DNA from: Paenibacillus sp. 598K
GTDB taxonomy: Bacteria > Bacillota > Bacilli > Paenibacillales > Paenibacillaceae
Assembly: GCF_003851045.1 (NCBI RefSeq)
Contig: NZ_BFBX01000126.1
Span: 8,724 to 56,597, forward strand
DNA length: 47,874 nucleotides
Direction of reading: 5' to 3'
The notes under the pieces were generated by a model. It was not told the DNA's origin. It made no database searches and was given only the letters and a program-made list of their open reading frames with translations. The first letter of the stretch is position 1. Each line of letters opens with the position of its first letter. A program made the translations under genes and the position numbers. Shown piece after piece: positions 7,021 through 15,134 of the stretch.

Positions 7021-10000
7021 TTACTGCTCCTCGGCTGATGCTGACGCCTCCTCGCGAGCAAGGCTGCCATCTCTATCCCGGGCTACAGCGAATAGCGGAT
7101 GCGACTGCACCGGGTAGAGCGCATGGGAGGCCTCGTCGAAGTAACGACCTTCCAGCAGTCCGATGAGCGTCGTCGTGACAGTCACCTCTACCGTATTGGC
7201 GCCGGGCTGCAGGATCGCGCTATCTCCATCCCATACATAGGGCGACCATGCCCGCAAGCCGAGCGGATGACCATTGACCATGACCTGGGCGCAGTCATGG
7301 AAGGCAGCGTCGAGGTCGGACCAGGACAGCTGGAAACGGTCGCCTCGCGGCAGCTGCTGCTCACTCAGCTCGATGGAGCGGCGGAACACCAGGTCGCCCG
7401 CATAGTATGGCAGGCCGGGATAAGGTCCCGCCTGTAGCTCAGCCACCTCCGGCAGCGCCGTCATGACCGGACGATGCGGCGCAGCGAAGGAGACGCCGAA
7501 AGGTCCGACCAGATAGAGCGCGTCGGTCACGCCCTGCCAGTCGTGATGGATCTCCACCTCGACCGTCAACTGGTTCTTGCCCGGTTGCAGCAGCGTATCG
7601 ACGGCACAGCTGAGATTGCTGTTATCATAGTAGCGCGTCGCGGTCAGTTCGTCCGCTGTCACGGGATGCCCATTCAGCAGGATGCGCCAGTCGCCACCGA
7701 TCGCGCTGCGGTCCATCAGCAGCAGGCAGCGCTCTGGCATGCGCTCGATGTCGAAGATCGCCGTATACGAGGCGCGCAGCGGATAGGCTAATGCGGTGCG
7801 CATCGGCGTGCCGAACGGCTGGTCAAAAGCGAGCGGCAACGCAACTCCGGCCGCCGCAGCGTCGGCCACCTGCGCGATGAACGTCTTGGCTTCGGCGCGG
7901 AATACGCCGAGCGCTGACCGGCCGTCGGCGCTATGCAGCGCGACCTCGAAGTCGTCGAAGCGGATCGCATGATCGCCGAGCGGCCTCACCTCCCACATCC
8001 CCGCTGCCGACAGTACAAGTTGCTCCGGCTCCCCTGGCAGCGCTGTGTCGCGCGAGGCGGAGGCTCGCACCGAGGCATCTCGTGCTGGTGCCTCTCGTGT
8101 CAGAGCTTCACTTGCTCGCGTCTCTCGTGTCAGGACTTCACTTGCCGCTACCTCTGGTGTCGAAGCCTCTAGTGTCAGAGCCTTCGTGCCCTCTCTCTCA
8201 TCTGCCGATGCGGCTGCGCCATACTCACCGCCTGCTTCTGATAGCGGGCCGCCCGTCTCCTCCTGTCCGGACTCGTCGATCAATATTAGCCTAGATTGAT
8301 ACGGTGCGAAGCGCAGACGCGCCACATACTGCTCCTCGTTGCCTTGCAGCAGCTCCAACCGAAGCTGCGCAACTGCTCCCGTCTCCAGATCGAGCTCGCA
8401 GACGACCGGAGCTCCCGCGCCCACGATCAGCTCGACGCTCGCCTCGCCTGACTCCTGATGCGAGACGAATACTGCTCGCACGCCACCCTCGAGCTCGCGC
8501 TGCTGCACGAGCAGGCTCTGCGCCGTCGATACGAGCCGCACCGGCTCCAGCAGCCGCATTTCCAACTCACGCAGCAGTTGCTCACGTACAGCCGGATCAA
8601 ACGTTGGCCCACTGGCGATGAAGCGCACCATGCCAGGCGCTGTGCCTAAGCTAGAGATCCGCTCCGTTGCCGCAGATTTTGCCCGCTCGCTGCCCTCCGA
8701 GCTATGCCAGAAGTCAGCCGCGCCTCCCGCGTCCATCGCCAGCCCGCACCGCTCCCGGAGCTCGCGCGCGACCTTGTCGTCGTCTTCGATCGACTCGTAG
8801 GGCAGCATGCCGAGCGCGATCACATGTCCGCCCGCATCGATGAACTGTCGCAGCCGCTCCCACGCCCGCGCCTCCAGATTCGCCAGCGGCGGCAGCACGA
8901 TCAGCTCATAGGCTGCATCTCCTACCCGCAGCACGCCTGACTCGACCTGCCCCCGCTCCGCCAGCGTCTCGGGATCGAGGTGGTCATAGTCTCGCTGCGC
9001 CGCCAGCAGCGTCTTGCAGAGGTCGATCCAGTAGCGCTTGTAGACCGTCAGCCGCTCCCTCTCCGCCAGATCCTCGCCCGCATAGTCGTACTTGTGCAGC
9101 GGATTGGCCAGCATCGTCCAGAGCGTCGTCGCCGGGTCGAGCATCGCTATGCGCCGGACCGCCCGGCCGCTGCCCATCAGCTTGCTGATCCGCCCCGTGT
9201 AGTCGGCCAGAGCGCGGAAGTGCCGCCAGTAAGGGTTCTGGTCGAACTGCGACGGCGGCGCGTCATGCTGCGTCATCCCATCGAGCGTATAGAAGAACGC
9301 ATGGAAGTTGTAGAAGTTAATCCCCATCGCTGCCATCCGGTCGATCATCCACTTGGCATCCTGCAGCGTCATCGACCAGCCGACGCTATGGAAGCACTCG
9401 ATCAGCGCCCGCTCGCGCCCATACTGGGCAGCCACGGAGCTGACCATCTTCGGATTGGCTCTCAGATCGGCCGTGTAGCGGTCTAGTATCCAGTCGAGCG
9501 AGCGGCCGAGCTTCTCATGCGCGCTGTCGCCGCCCGGCACATGGCTGTGCGCCTGCGTCGCCATCCGCATCGACGGCACCTCCGTTACATAGGCGAGACC
9601 GTGGCTCTCGCACCAGTCCGAGACGGGCCGATGATACGCCTCCTGGAGCAGCTCATGCATCGTCTGAAAAAAATCATAGCGCACGCGCGTAGCAGGCAAT
9701 CGGGCAGGCGCCGCGCCATCGCCCGCATCTCGAGCGCGCTCATCCTCACCGCCGATCAGCGCCTCCAGATGGTCCTCGATGAGGTAGCCATTGCGGCGGT
9801 AGAATGCCTCCGGCAATCGCGGCGACCACGGCATCTTGCCAAGCGGCGCGATCTCGTCGGTGAAGATGCCCCGGATCGGTCGGCCGAAGTACTCGCCCAG
9901 CTCATCGGCGTACCGCTGATGCGTCAGCCGGATGAACGTCGCCATCGCCTCCTCGTGGCAAGGATCGACGAACGTGCCGTAATATTTGAAGTCCTCCAGC

Positions 10001-10650
10001 TCCTCCTCGAGGAAGACATGCACCTCCCACTCCCCGGCGGGCGGCGTCCATTGCAGTCGCATCGCCGTCTGGTACGTGAAAAATCGCTTCTGGTTATAGG
10101 ACGTCAGCCCCGTCTTCTGGAAAACTGGCTGCACCTGATCGCTGCCGATGTACCGCCGCACATCAAGCGCCGCCGACCATTGCAATCGACCTTCGATACG
10201 CGGCACCGCGCGGGCGCTCAGCACTTTGCCCCATGGCAGCTCCTGATCGCATCGCTCCTCGCCCCGAGCCGTGAAGTTGCGATGCGTCAGCAGCCGTTGC
10301 TTTGCATCGGGATGGGCCAGCGTCACCTCGCCGCCCGCGATGCCGCTCGGATACGGATATTCGTCGTAGAGCCACGCCTCGAGTCCGTGAGTCAGCACCG
10401 CATCGAGCGCAACCCGCACCTTGGCGAACCAGGCGTCAGACAGATACGCGACCTGCATCCCCTGGCGCGCGCAGATGAAGAACCCGCCCACCCCCTGCGC
10501 GGCCATCTCGCCGATCTGCCGCACGATCTCCTCGTCGGCCAGCTCCCCATTCCAGAACCAGAACGGCTGGATGCGCCACTTCGCCTCCGGCTCTCGCAAC
10601 GCCTCAGCGATCCGCTCTATTCTTGCATTTGTGCTTATCGTATCGTTCAT
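7021..10650 (-). CDS. large GH106-like glycoside hydrolase
   Basis: A 1209-residue protein without signal peptide, so probably cytoplasmic. The N-terminus (PFWFWNGELADEEIVRQI...GVGGFFICARQGM) is characteristic of the large glycosidase family that includes GH106 alpha-L-rhamnosidases. RGIFTDEIAPLGKMPW at residues about 258-273 carries the conserved Thr-Asp-Glu of the group. The C-terminal third (about 900-1185) contains two beta-sandwich, GH2-like sugar-binding stretches (WRILLNGHPV..., MVNGHPLGLRAWSPYVW). A low-complexity Ala/Ser/Thr/Glu/Arg insert interrupts it at about residues 820-868. ATG 10650 is chosen because GGAGGGG lies 5 bases upstream. No transporter is adjacent, so the substrate is unknown; rhamnosidase is only the family default. 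Confidence 0.75.
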   Translation of the reverse strand: MNDTISTNARIERIAEALREPEAKWRIQPFWFWNGELADEEIVRQIGEMAAQGVGGFFICARQGMQVAYLSDAWFAKVRVALDAVLTHGLEAWLYDEYPYPSGIAGGEVTLAHPDAKQRLLTHRNFTARGEERCDQELPWGKVLSARAVPRIEGRLQWSAALDVRRYIGSDQVQPVFQKTGLTSYNQKRFFTYQTAMRLQWTPPAGEWEVHVFLEEELEDFKYYGTFVDPCHEEAMATFIRLTHQRYADELGEYFGRPIRGIFTDEIAPLGKMPWSPRLPEAFYRRNGYLIEDHLEALIGGEDERARDAGDGAAPARLPATRVRYDFFQTMHELLQEAYHRPVSDWCESHGLAYVTEVPSMRMATQAHSHVPGGDSAHEKLGRSLDWILDRYTADLRANPKMVSSVAAQYGRERALIECFHSVGWSMTLQDAKWMIDRMAAMGINFYNFHAFFYTLDGMTQHDAPPSQFDQNPYWRHFRALADYTGRISKLMGSGRAVRRIAMLDPATTLWTMLANPLHKYDYAGEDLAERERLTVYKRYWIDLCKTLLAAQRDYDHLDPETLAERGQVESGVLRVGDAAYELIVLPPLANLEARAWERLRQFIDAGGHVIALGMLPYESIEDDDKVARELRERCGLAMDAGGAADFWHSSEGSERAKSAATERISSLGTAPGMVRFIASGPTFDPAVREQLLRELEMRLLEPVRLVSTAQSLLVQQRELEGGVRAVFVSHQESGEASVELIVGAGAPVVCELDLETGAVAQLRLELLQGNEEQYVARLRFAPYQSRLILIDESGQEETGGPLSEAGGEYGAAASADEREGTKALTLEASTPEVAASEVLTRETRASEALTREAPARDASVRASASRDTALPGEPEQLVLSAAGMWEVRPLGDHAIRFDDFEVALHSADGRSALGVFRAEAKTFIAQVADAAAAGVALPLAFDQPFGTPMRTALAYPLRASYTAIFDIERMPERCLLLMDRSAIGGDWRILLNGHPVTADELTATRYYDNSNLSCAVDTLLQPGKNQLTVEVEIHHDWQGVTDALYLVGPFGVSFAAPHRPVMTALPEVAELQAGPYPGLPYYAGDLVFRRSIELSEQQLPRGDRFQLSWSDLDAAFHDCAQVMVNGHPLGLRAWSPYVWDGDSAILQPGANTVEVTVTTTLIGLLEGRYFDEASHALYPVQSHPLFAVARDRDGSLAREEASASAEEQ
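8050..8195 (-). repeat. imperfect repeats encoding a low-complexity insert
   Basis: Inside the GH106-like gene, blocks of about 30 bases built from CTCGTGTCAGAGCTTCACTT and variants recur three to four times. On the coding strand they give EVLTRE, EALTRE and DASVRA type repeats. The insert lies between the catalytic and C-terminal sugar-binding parts. Confidence 0.65.
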
Positions 10651-10877
10651 GAAGTCCCCTCCGTTTCCGGTGTTATCCCAGGCTGCTTTCTGCGTCAGGC
10701 TAAGTGCGGTAGCCATGCCAGCCATACCTCCGGGTCCATCATCGGCCCGGCTCTTTTGCCAGCATAGACGCCCTTGCTCTGGCGCACAACCAGACATTTT
10801 TGCAGCCTGTCCGGGCCGACCAGCCGCCGATGTCTCCTATTTGGCACGGGGTGCACTATTTTGCGGTCTGGACGCAG

Positions 10878-11042
10878 TCACGCCAGCGAGGAAAGTAACA
10901 AGATCGCAAAGGTCCAGATTATAATCGCAAAACAAAACGAGGCCAGCCCCCGATTTTGTTTACCTTGCAGAACAATATACATGAAAACAAATGAAAATAC
11001 GGGAATACCAAACACAGCGACCCAGGTAGCTAAAGCAACCAT
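10878..11042 (-). CDS. small two-helix membrane protein (54 aa)
   Basis: ATG 11042 is preceded by AAAGGAGG at 7 bases. The frame runs 54 codons to TGA at 10878-10880. It encodes two hydrophobic helices (LATWVAVFGIPVFSFVFMYIV and SFCFAIIIWTFAILLLSSL) separated by a basic loop QGKQNRG. The strong ribosome binding site and clean two-helix pattern support a real gene. It lies 227 bases upstream of the GH106-like gene in the same direction. Function unknown. Confidence 0.75.
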   Translation of the reverse strand: MVALATWVAVFGIPVFSFVFMYIVLQGKQNRGLASFCFAIIIWTFAILLLSSLA

Positions 11043-11142
11043 AACGTGCCCTCCTTTCTATCTTGCCTAATCGTTCGACGGCCTTCCTATCACGGCATTA
11101 CTTTACCACAAAACCCCAGCTACGAGAGTCTTTCTCTCCATT

Positions 11143-11173
11143 TTGATTCTTGCTGAGGAGGAGCTGGTATAAT
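11143..11173 (+). promoter_or_regulatory. candidate promoter of the SMI1/KNR4 gene
   Basis: TTGATT at 11143-11148 and a perfect TATAAT at 11168-11173 are separated by 19 bases. The TATAAT overlaps a possible alternative ATG (11172), which is one reason the downstream start at 11241 is preferred. Confidence 0.4.
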
Positions 11174-11240
11174 GATCTCGAATTTACAAGTTAGATTAAT
11201 GAGGCTTGAATTAACCCTACAGAAAGAGAGGCTCGCCCCT

Positions 11241-11963
11241 ATGTACATCACAAGCCAACGCTGCACGCCTGTTACAGAGGAGATGCTGGCCGAGGTCGAA
11301 CGCGCTGCACAGGTCCGCTTCCCTGAGTGGTATCGCGCATTTGTCCATACTTATGGAGAAGGCACCTATCGCAACTGGATGAACGTGCAACGCCCTGACG
11401 ACGAAGTGCTAAAGCCCTTTGCCGAGTACGAGCTGTGGGAGCACGATGCAGACAGTCCGATCACAGAGGCGCAGATCGCAGGCTGCATATCGCTAGGTAC
11501 GAGCACGGACGGCGATTTCCTCGCTGTACATCCCGATGTCGAAGGCTTGCTGTGGTTGCCACGGCATGATGATCGTATCCGAGTCATCCAGCCTGTCGGC
11601 GAGACGTATGCCGATCTCCTGGACGCAATCCATGCGCAGGTGTACCAACGCAGCGACGAAGCGCCGCGCTGGTTCGAGCCGTGGCACGAGGCGCGGACGC
11701 ATGCCTTCTACCTGTTCCCCAAGAATCAGCCGCATCCATCGCTCACGCAACTGTCCCATACTGCTCGCGAGCGTTGGCAGCCTGACCTCATAATAGAGGA
11801 CGAATACGGCTGCAAGCTGTTCTACCGAGCGCTCGGCGGTTACCTGCGCTTCAACTATGCCAACGAAACCGAGGTTGCGCTCATCGCAGACGGTGATACC
11901 CCTCCGCTCAAAGCCGAGATGGAGAACTGGCTGAGCGACACCGGCGGACAACGAATGAAATAG
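11241..11963 (+). CDS. SMI1/KNR4-family protein
   Basis: A 240-residue protein. Residues about 8-125 form a SMI1/KNR4 (SUKH-type) domain: EEMLAEVERAAQVRFPEWYRAFVHTYGEG, then ISLGTSTDGDFLAVHPDVEGLLWLPRHDDRIRVI with the usual glycine turn, and a helix ETYADLLDAI. The C-terminal 100 residues are not recognised. SUKH proteins often act as immunity proteins to contact-dependent toxins, but no toxin gene is next to it. The start could be 11172 (GGAGGAG upstream), which would add 23 residues. I prefer 11241, with AGAGAGG 9 bases upstream, because the earlier ATG overlaps a TATAAT. Confidence 0.75.
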   Translation: MYITSQRCTPVTEEMLAEVERAAQVRFPEWYRAFVHTYGEGTYRNWMNVQRPDDEVLKPFAEYELWEHDADSPITEAQIAGCISLGTSTDGDFLAVHPDVEGLLWLPRHDDRIRVIQPVGETYADLLDAIHAQVYQRSDEAPRWFEPWHEARTHAFYLFPKNQPHPSLTQLSHTARERWQPDLIIEDEYGCKLFYRALGGYLRFNYANETEVALIADGDTPPLKAEMENWLSDTGGQRMK

Positions 11964-12074
11964 CTGTGGCGCGATGTGTGAGCATGCCTAGGTGCGCCCA
12001 TGTACCAGTATGTGGTATATTAGTTGGTAAGTGTAGCCTAGGACGAGGATTTGTCGCTGTATGTTCTCAGCTGA

Positions 12075-12242
12075 TGCGAATGCAGAACGCCCATGATTTC
12101 CCTGGGGGGATTCGCACTATGATTTTAATTGGAATGATAGGATTCCGGTCCTTTCAATCGTTTTATTGATTCAATCCATCATAAGGAAGTGGATTGCAAT
12201 CAAACAGTAGAGGATCCAAGCGCTTTTTTGCTGTTTTTCGCT
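12075..12242 (+). promoter_or_regulatory. leader of CRISPR array 1
   Basis: Upstream of the first repeat lies CATGATTTCCC followed by a G run and GGATTCGCAC (12108-12117), preceded by TGCGAAT, so TGCGAAT/ATTCGCA can pair. The same element is found at nearly the same distance before array 2. The last ten bases, GTTTTTCGCT, are identical in both leaders. This places the leader on the left and transcription on the + strand. Confidence 0.65.
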
Positions 12243-12476
12243 GTCGCGGCCCGTACGGGTCGTGTGGATTGAAATTTGACCTGGAATGGTATGCGGTCAT
12301 AATTGGCGGGTCGCGGCCCGTAGGGGTCGTGTGGATTGAAACGGGTGGGCGTTGTCAGCGCGTTTATGCTGGCAGGTCGCGGCCCGTAGGGGTCAGTGGA
12401 TTGAAATAATCTCTTGGCTTGACTCAAACCAGCGGAATTCTCGACAGTCGCATTCTCTCTAAGTCATAGATTGAAA
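12243..12476 (+). CRISPR. CRISPR array 1, type I-C-like, four repeats, degenerate
   Basis: Repeats start at 12243, 12310, 12376 and 12447, each beginning GTCGC and ending GATTGAAA. The first two read GTCGCGGCCCGTA then GGGTCGTGTGGATTGAAA and are 32 bases long. The third has a small change (GTCAGTGG). The fourth keeps only the two ends, as expected of the leader-distal end. Spacers are 35, 34 and 40 bases. The GTGGATTGAAA end is typical of type I-C repeats. The stem sequence differs from array 2 (GGCCCGTACGGGTC against ATTCCATACGGAAT). No cas genes occur in the window. Confidence 0.9.
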
Positions 12477-12548
12477 TCACGTCCTTTAAACAGTAATCTA
12501 TAGCTAAACAGGTTGCGCCTTGGGTACATTGGATTGGAGGAAATGCCG

Positions 12549-12992
12549 ATGCAAGAGAATGAGCAGCAACACAACGCTTCCACCCCTCTTGGGCTAAGTG
12601 AGCTTCAATGTGAGGAAATCACCAAAACGCTTGTTAAAACCATCGCTCCAGCCTCCATAATAATGTTCGGCTCTTTGGCCAAGGGCACATTTCGTGAAGA
12701 AAGCGACCTTGATCTTGCCTACCTGCCTGATAAGCAAAAACTGAACGCATACGAGCGGTTTAGGGTGGCTGCAAAGCTCGCGGACATCGTCGGGCGAGAA
12801 GTCGATTTGGTTGATTTTAATGACGCCAGTCCTGTCCTGCAAATACAGATCATCGAGAGTGGTCTGCTGCTCTACGACGCCTGCCCTAAGATGCGACAGG
12901 AACGCTATATGCGCGCCATGAAAGAGTATGTCATGCTCAACGATGAACGACGAGAAATTGTTCACAATCGGTTAGGGGGGAGTCCGACTTGA
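12549..12992 (+). CDS. mntA: MntA-type nucleotidyltransferase antitoxin
   Basis: A 147-residue minimal nucleotidyltransferase. The motif GSLAKGTFREESDLDL fits GSX10DXD (Gly41-Ser42, Asp53, Asp55), the metal and ATP site of the MntA family. VDLVDFNDASPVLQIQIIESG follows, as in MNT proteins, with a third acidic residue. In studied pairs MntA neutralises HepT by adding AMP units to a tyrosine near the HepT active site. ATG 12549 has GGAGG 8 bases upstream; the ATG at 12543 is too close to it. The stop overlaps the hepT start (TTGA), so the pair is translationally coupled. It lies between two CRISPR arrays. Confidence 0.9.
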   Translation: MQENEQQHNASTPLGLSELQCEEITKTLVKTIAPASIIMFGSLAKGTFREESDLDLAYLPDKQKLNAYERFRVAAKLADIVGREVDLVDFNDASPVLQIQIIESGLLLYDACPKMRQERYMRAMKEYVMLNDERREIVHNRLGGSPT

Positions 12993-13411
12993 ATCGCGAC
13001 ATACTGCTGAACAAGACCGATGTCATCCACAGATGTCTGAATCGAATCCACGAGGAGTACGCTGGAGACGAGAAAAATCTGCACAACTACACCAAACAAG
13101 ACTCAATTATTTTGAATCTCCAAAGATGCTGCGAGGCATGTATAGACCTAGCAATGCATGTCGTAGCCGAGCTGCGGACAGGCGTGCCACAGTCCAGTCG
13201 CGATGCATTCGATCTCTTGCATAATAACAATATTATTAATAGCGACCTAACGGACCGCTTAAAAGCGATGGTCGGTTTCCGCAATATTGCTGTCCATGAT
13301 TACCAAGCCGTACGCTTGGAAATCTTGAAAGCTATTCTGGACAATCATTTGGAGGATTTTACACGGTTCACGTCCTCGCTGAAGCAATATGCAAGCAACC
13401 AATCCCGCTAG
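12989..13411 (+). CDS. hepT: HepT-type HEPN ribonuclease toxin
   Basis: A 140-residue helical HEPN protein of the HepT (DUF86) family. The RX4HXY motif is intact as RNIAVHDY (Arg98, His103, Tyr105). Arg and His form the RNase site at the dimer interface, and Tyr is the residue modified by MntA. The start is TTG 12989, overlapping the mntA stop, with a GGGGGG stretch about 8 bases upstream; no better ATG is near. The motif and intact length suggest a functional toxin. No frameshift or truncation is seen. Confidence 0.9.
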   Translation: MNRDILLNKTDVIHRCLNRIHEEYAGDEKNLHNYTKQDSIILNLQRCCEACIDLAMHVVAELRTGVPQSSRDAFDLLHNNNIINSDLTDRLKAMVGFRNIAVHDYQAVRLEILKAILDNHLEDFTRFTSSLKQYASNQSR

Positions 13412-13430
13412 AAAATATAGTATCTGCATT

Positions 13431-13603
13431 TGGTGCGAACCCCTAGCTCACATGAAATTCCAAGGGGATTCGCACCTCATAATTTGTCGGATATAGTCGA
13501 ATCGAACAATTCTAGCCATTGATGACGCTTTGCGTTATACTCTTTTTAATAAGAGATTGGCTCATATTCATGCAAATGACGCATGAAAGCTTTGTTTTTC
13601 GCT
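13431..13603 (+). promoter_or_regulatory. leader of CRISPR array 2
   Basis: An inverted repeat GGTGCGAACCCC (13431-13442) and GGGGATTCGCACC (13464-13476) starts the leader. An AT-rich stretch follows and ends in GTTTTTCGCT directly before the first repeat. Array 1 has a counterpart of the CATGA, TTCC and GGGGATTCGCAC blocks at a similar distance (about 125-130 bases from the first repeat). Confidence 0.7.
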
Positions 13604-14166
13604 GTCGCATTCCATACGGAATGCGTGGATTGAAAAGAGCCAATCGATAAAGGCCAAGGTCTCCGCTGTGTCGCATTCCATACGGAATGCGTGGATTGAA
13701 ATCGCATAGTGCCATAGCAGCATGCGGGCAGCCGAGTCGCATTCCATACGGAATGCGTGGATTGAAATGCCGAGGATCGTCGCCAGAAACTCCTTGATGC
13801 TTGACGCATTCCATACGGAATGCGTGGATTGAAATATCCCCTCACCACCTTCCTGTACTTGTGTCTCTGTCGCATTCCATACGGAATGCGTGGATTGAAA
13901 TGACTCGTCAAAAGGAGACTTACCAATAGCGAATTGTCGCATTCCATACGGAATGCGTGGATTGAAATTTGCGTAGCTCGGCTGGAACTTCTGGCTTGTT
14001 AGTCGCATTCCGTACGGAATGCGTGGATTGAAATCAGAACACGACGATCTCGCCCTTAGCGCCTTTCGTCGCATTCCGGTACGGAATGCGTGAATTGAAA
14101 TACGTGAATGACATGACCAACGCCGAATGGGACAGTCCCATTCCGCACGAGCACGTAGACTTAAAC
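13604..14166 (+). CRISPR. CRISPR array 2, type I-C-like, nine repeats
   Basis: Repeats of 32 bases (GTCGCATTCC at the start, GTGGATTGAAA at the end, with palindromic ATTCCATACGGAAT) begin at 13604, 13670, 13736, 13803, 13869, 13936, 14002 and 14068. A strongly degenerate ninth copy spans 14135-14166. The fourth starts GACGC, the seventh has CCGTACGG, and the eighth carries one extra base and TGAATTG. Spacers are 34-35 bases and all different. Degeneracy increases to the right, so the leader is on the left. The repeat type is I-C, but no cas1, cas2, cas3 or cas5-8c is in the window. Confidence 0.97.
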
Positions 14167-14267
14167 ATCCACCAATCATATATTTGAATCTCCCATTGGG
14201 CGCATCCGTATAGAAGCGCAGGGAAGTACTAAGCACCCTGTGACTAATAGAAGTTGGAGGTCGAACA

Positions 14268-15023
14268 ATGGATAATAAAGAACGGTTTACTAATCGAGTC
14301 GACGCCTATGTGAAATATCGTCCGAGCTATCCCCGGGAGGCTGTGGATTATTTGTATGCCTCTGTTGGGTTGCGGGCGGAAAGTCGGATTGCAGATATCG
14401 GGGCGGGCACGGGGATATTTTCGCAGCTGCTGCTCGAGCGCGGCAGTCGGGTCGTCGCCGTTGAACCGAACCCGGCCATGCGCGAAGCTGCTATACAACG
14501 GTTGGGTAGCGCTCCAAATTATGAAGCTGTATCCGGCAGTGCAGAAGCTACGGGATTGCCCAACCAATCCGTCGACTTTATTGTTTGCGCACAGGCCTTC
14601 CATTGGTTCGACCTGCCCGCCGCGCAAGCCGAGTTTCGCCGCATCCTCCAACCAGGCGGGTGCGTGGCATTGATCTGGAATTCGCGATTGAGTAGCGGCA
14701 CTCCGTTTCGAGATACGTACGAGCAGCTCCTGCGTCGTTACGCTACCGACTACAACCAGGTCAATCACAAAAATATTTCTCCGATGACGCTTCGATCTTT
14801 TTTCAAGGATGGGACACTGCGTGAGGCTAGATTCGGCTTGGCACAAAGCTTCGACTTCCACGGTTTGCAGGGCAGACTGTCCTCGTCCTCCTATTGCCCC
14901 GAGCCCGAGCATCCCAACTATGTCCCGATGATGACAGAGCTGCGCCAACTCTTCGACGCACATCATCAGGAGGGACAAGTAATAGTCGACTACGAAACTG
15001 AAATTTACTGGGGAGAGCTCTAA
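14268..15023 (+). CDS. class I SAM-dependent methyltransferase
   Basis: A 251-residue protein with a Rossmann-type methyltransferase fold. SRIADIGAGTGIFSQLLLERG (motif I, residues about 39-59) binds the cofactor, VVAVEPNPAMREAA holds the acidic residue for the ribose, VDFIVCAQAFHWFD is motif II, and FRRILQPGGCVALIW is motif III. The N-terminus RFTNRVDAYVKYRPSYP and the AFHWF motif place it with the UbiE/Tam-like small-molecule methyltransferases. GGAGG lies 7 bases before ATG 14268. It is monocistronic, between CRISPR array 2 and a strong terminator. The substrate is unknown. Confidence 0.9.
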   Translation: MDNKERFTNRVDAYVKYRPSYPREAVDYLYASVGLRAESRIADIGAGTGIFSQLLLERGSRVVAVEPNPAMREAAIQRLGSAPNYEAVSGSAEATGLPNQSVDFIVCAQAFHWFDLPAAQAEFRRILQPGGCVALIWNSRLSSGTPFRDTYEQLLRRYATDYNQVNHKNISPMTLRSFFKDGTLREARFGLAQSFDFHGLQGRLSSSSYCPEPEHPNYVPMMTELRQLFDAHHQEGQVIVDYETEIYWGEL

Positions 15024-15056
15024 CTGTCAAGTCACGCTCTTTGTTCCCAGCATAAC

Positions 15057-15100
15057 AAAAAGTGCAGCCGCCCCTTCCAAAGGTTCGGCTGCACTTTTTT
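15057..15100. terminator. bidirectional rho-independent terminator
   Basis: AGTGCAGCCG (15061-15070) pairs perfectly with CGGCTGCACT (15086-15095). It is preceded by an A run and followed by a T run, so it can serve both the methyltransferase (+) and the dockerin gene (-). Confidence 0.92.
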
Positions 15101-15134
15101 GTTCTTTTTCACACCTTTCCCAGCCAGTCAGACC

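Noticed and set aside
9517..10767. 416-codon open frame on the + strand opposite the GH106-like gene
   Set aside because: Composition is Arg/His/Leu-rich with no ribosome binding site or motif; antisense shadow.
10774..11070. 98-codon + frame opposite the 54-aa membrane protein
   Set aside because: The minus-strand frame has a far better ribosome binding site and hydrophobic pattern; this one has neither.
11966..12169. 67-codon + frame before CRISPR array 1, considered as a cas2 remnant
   Set aside because: The translation shows no Cas2 motif, and the region resembles leader sequence shared with array 2.
13512..14236. Minus-strand frames with repeated FNPRIPYGMR and STHSVWNAT peptides
   Set aside because: They are translations of the CRISPR repeats, not genes.
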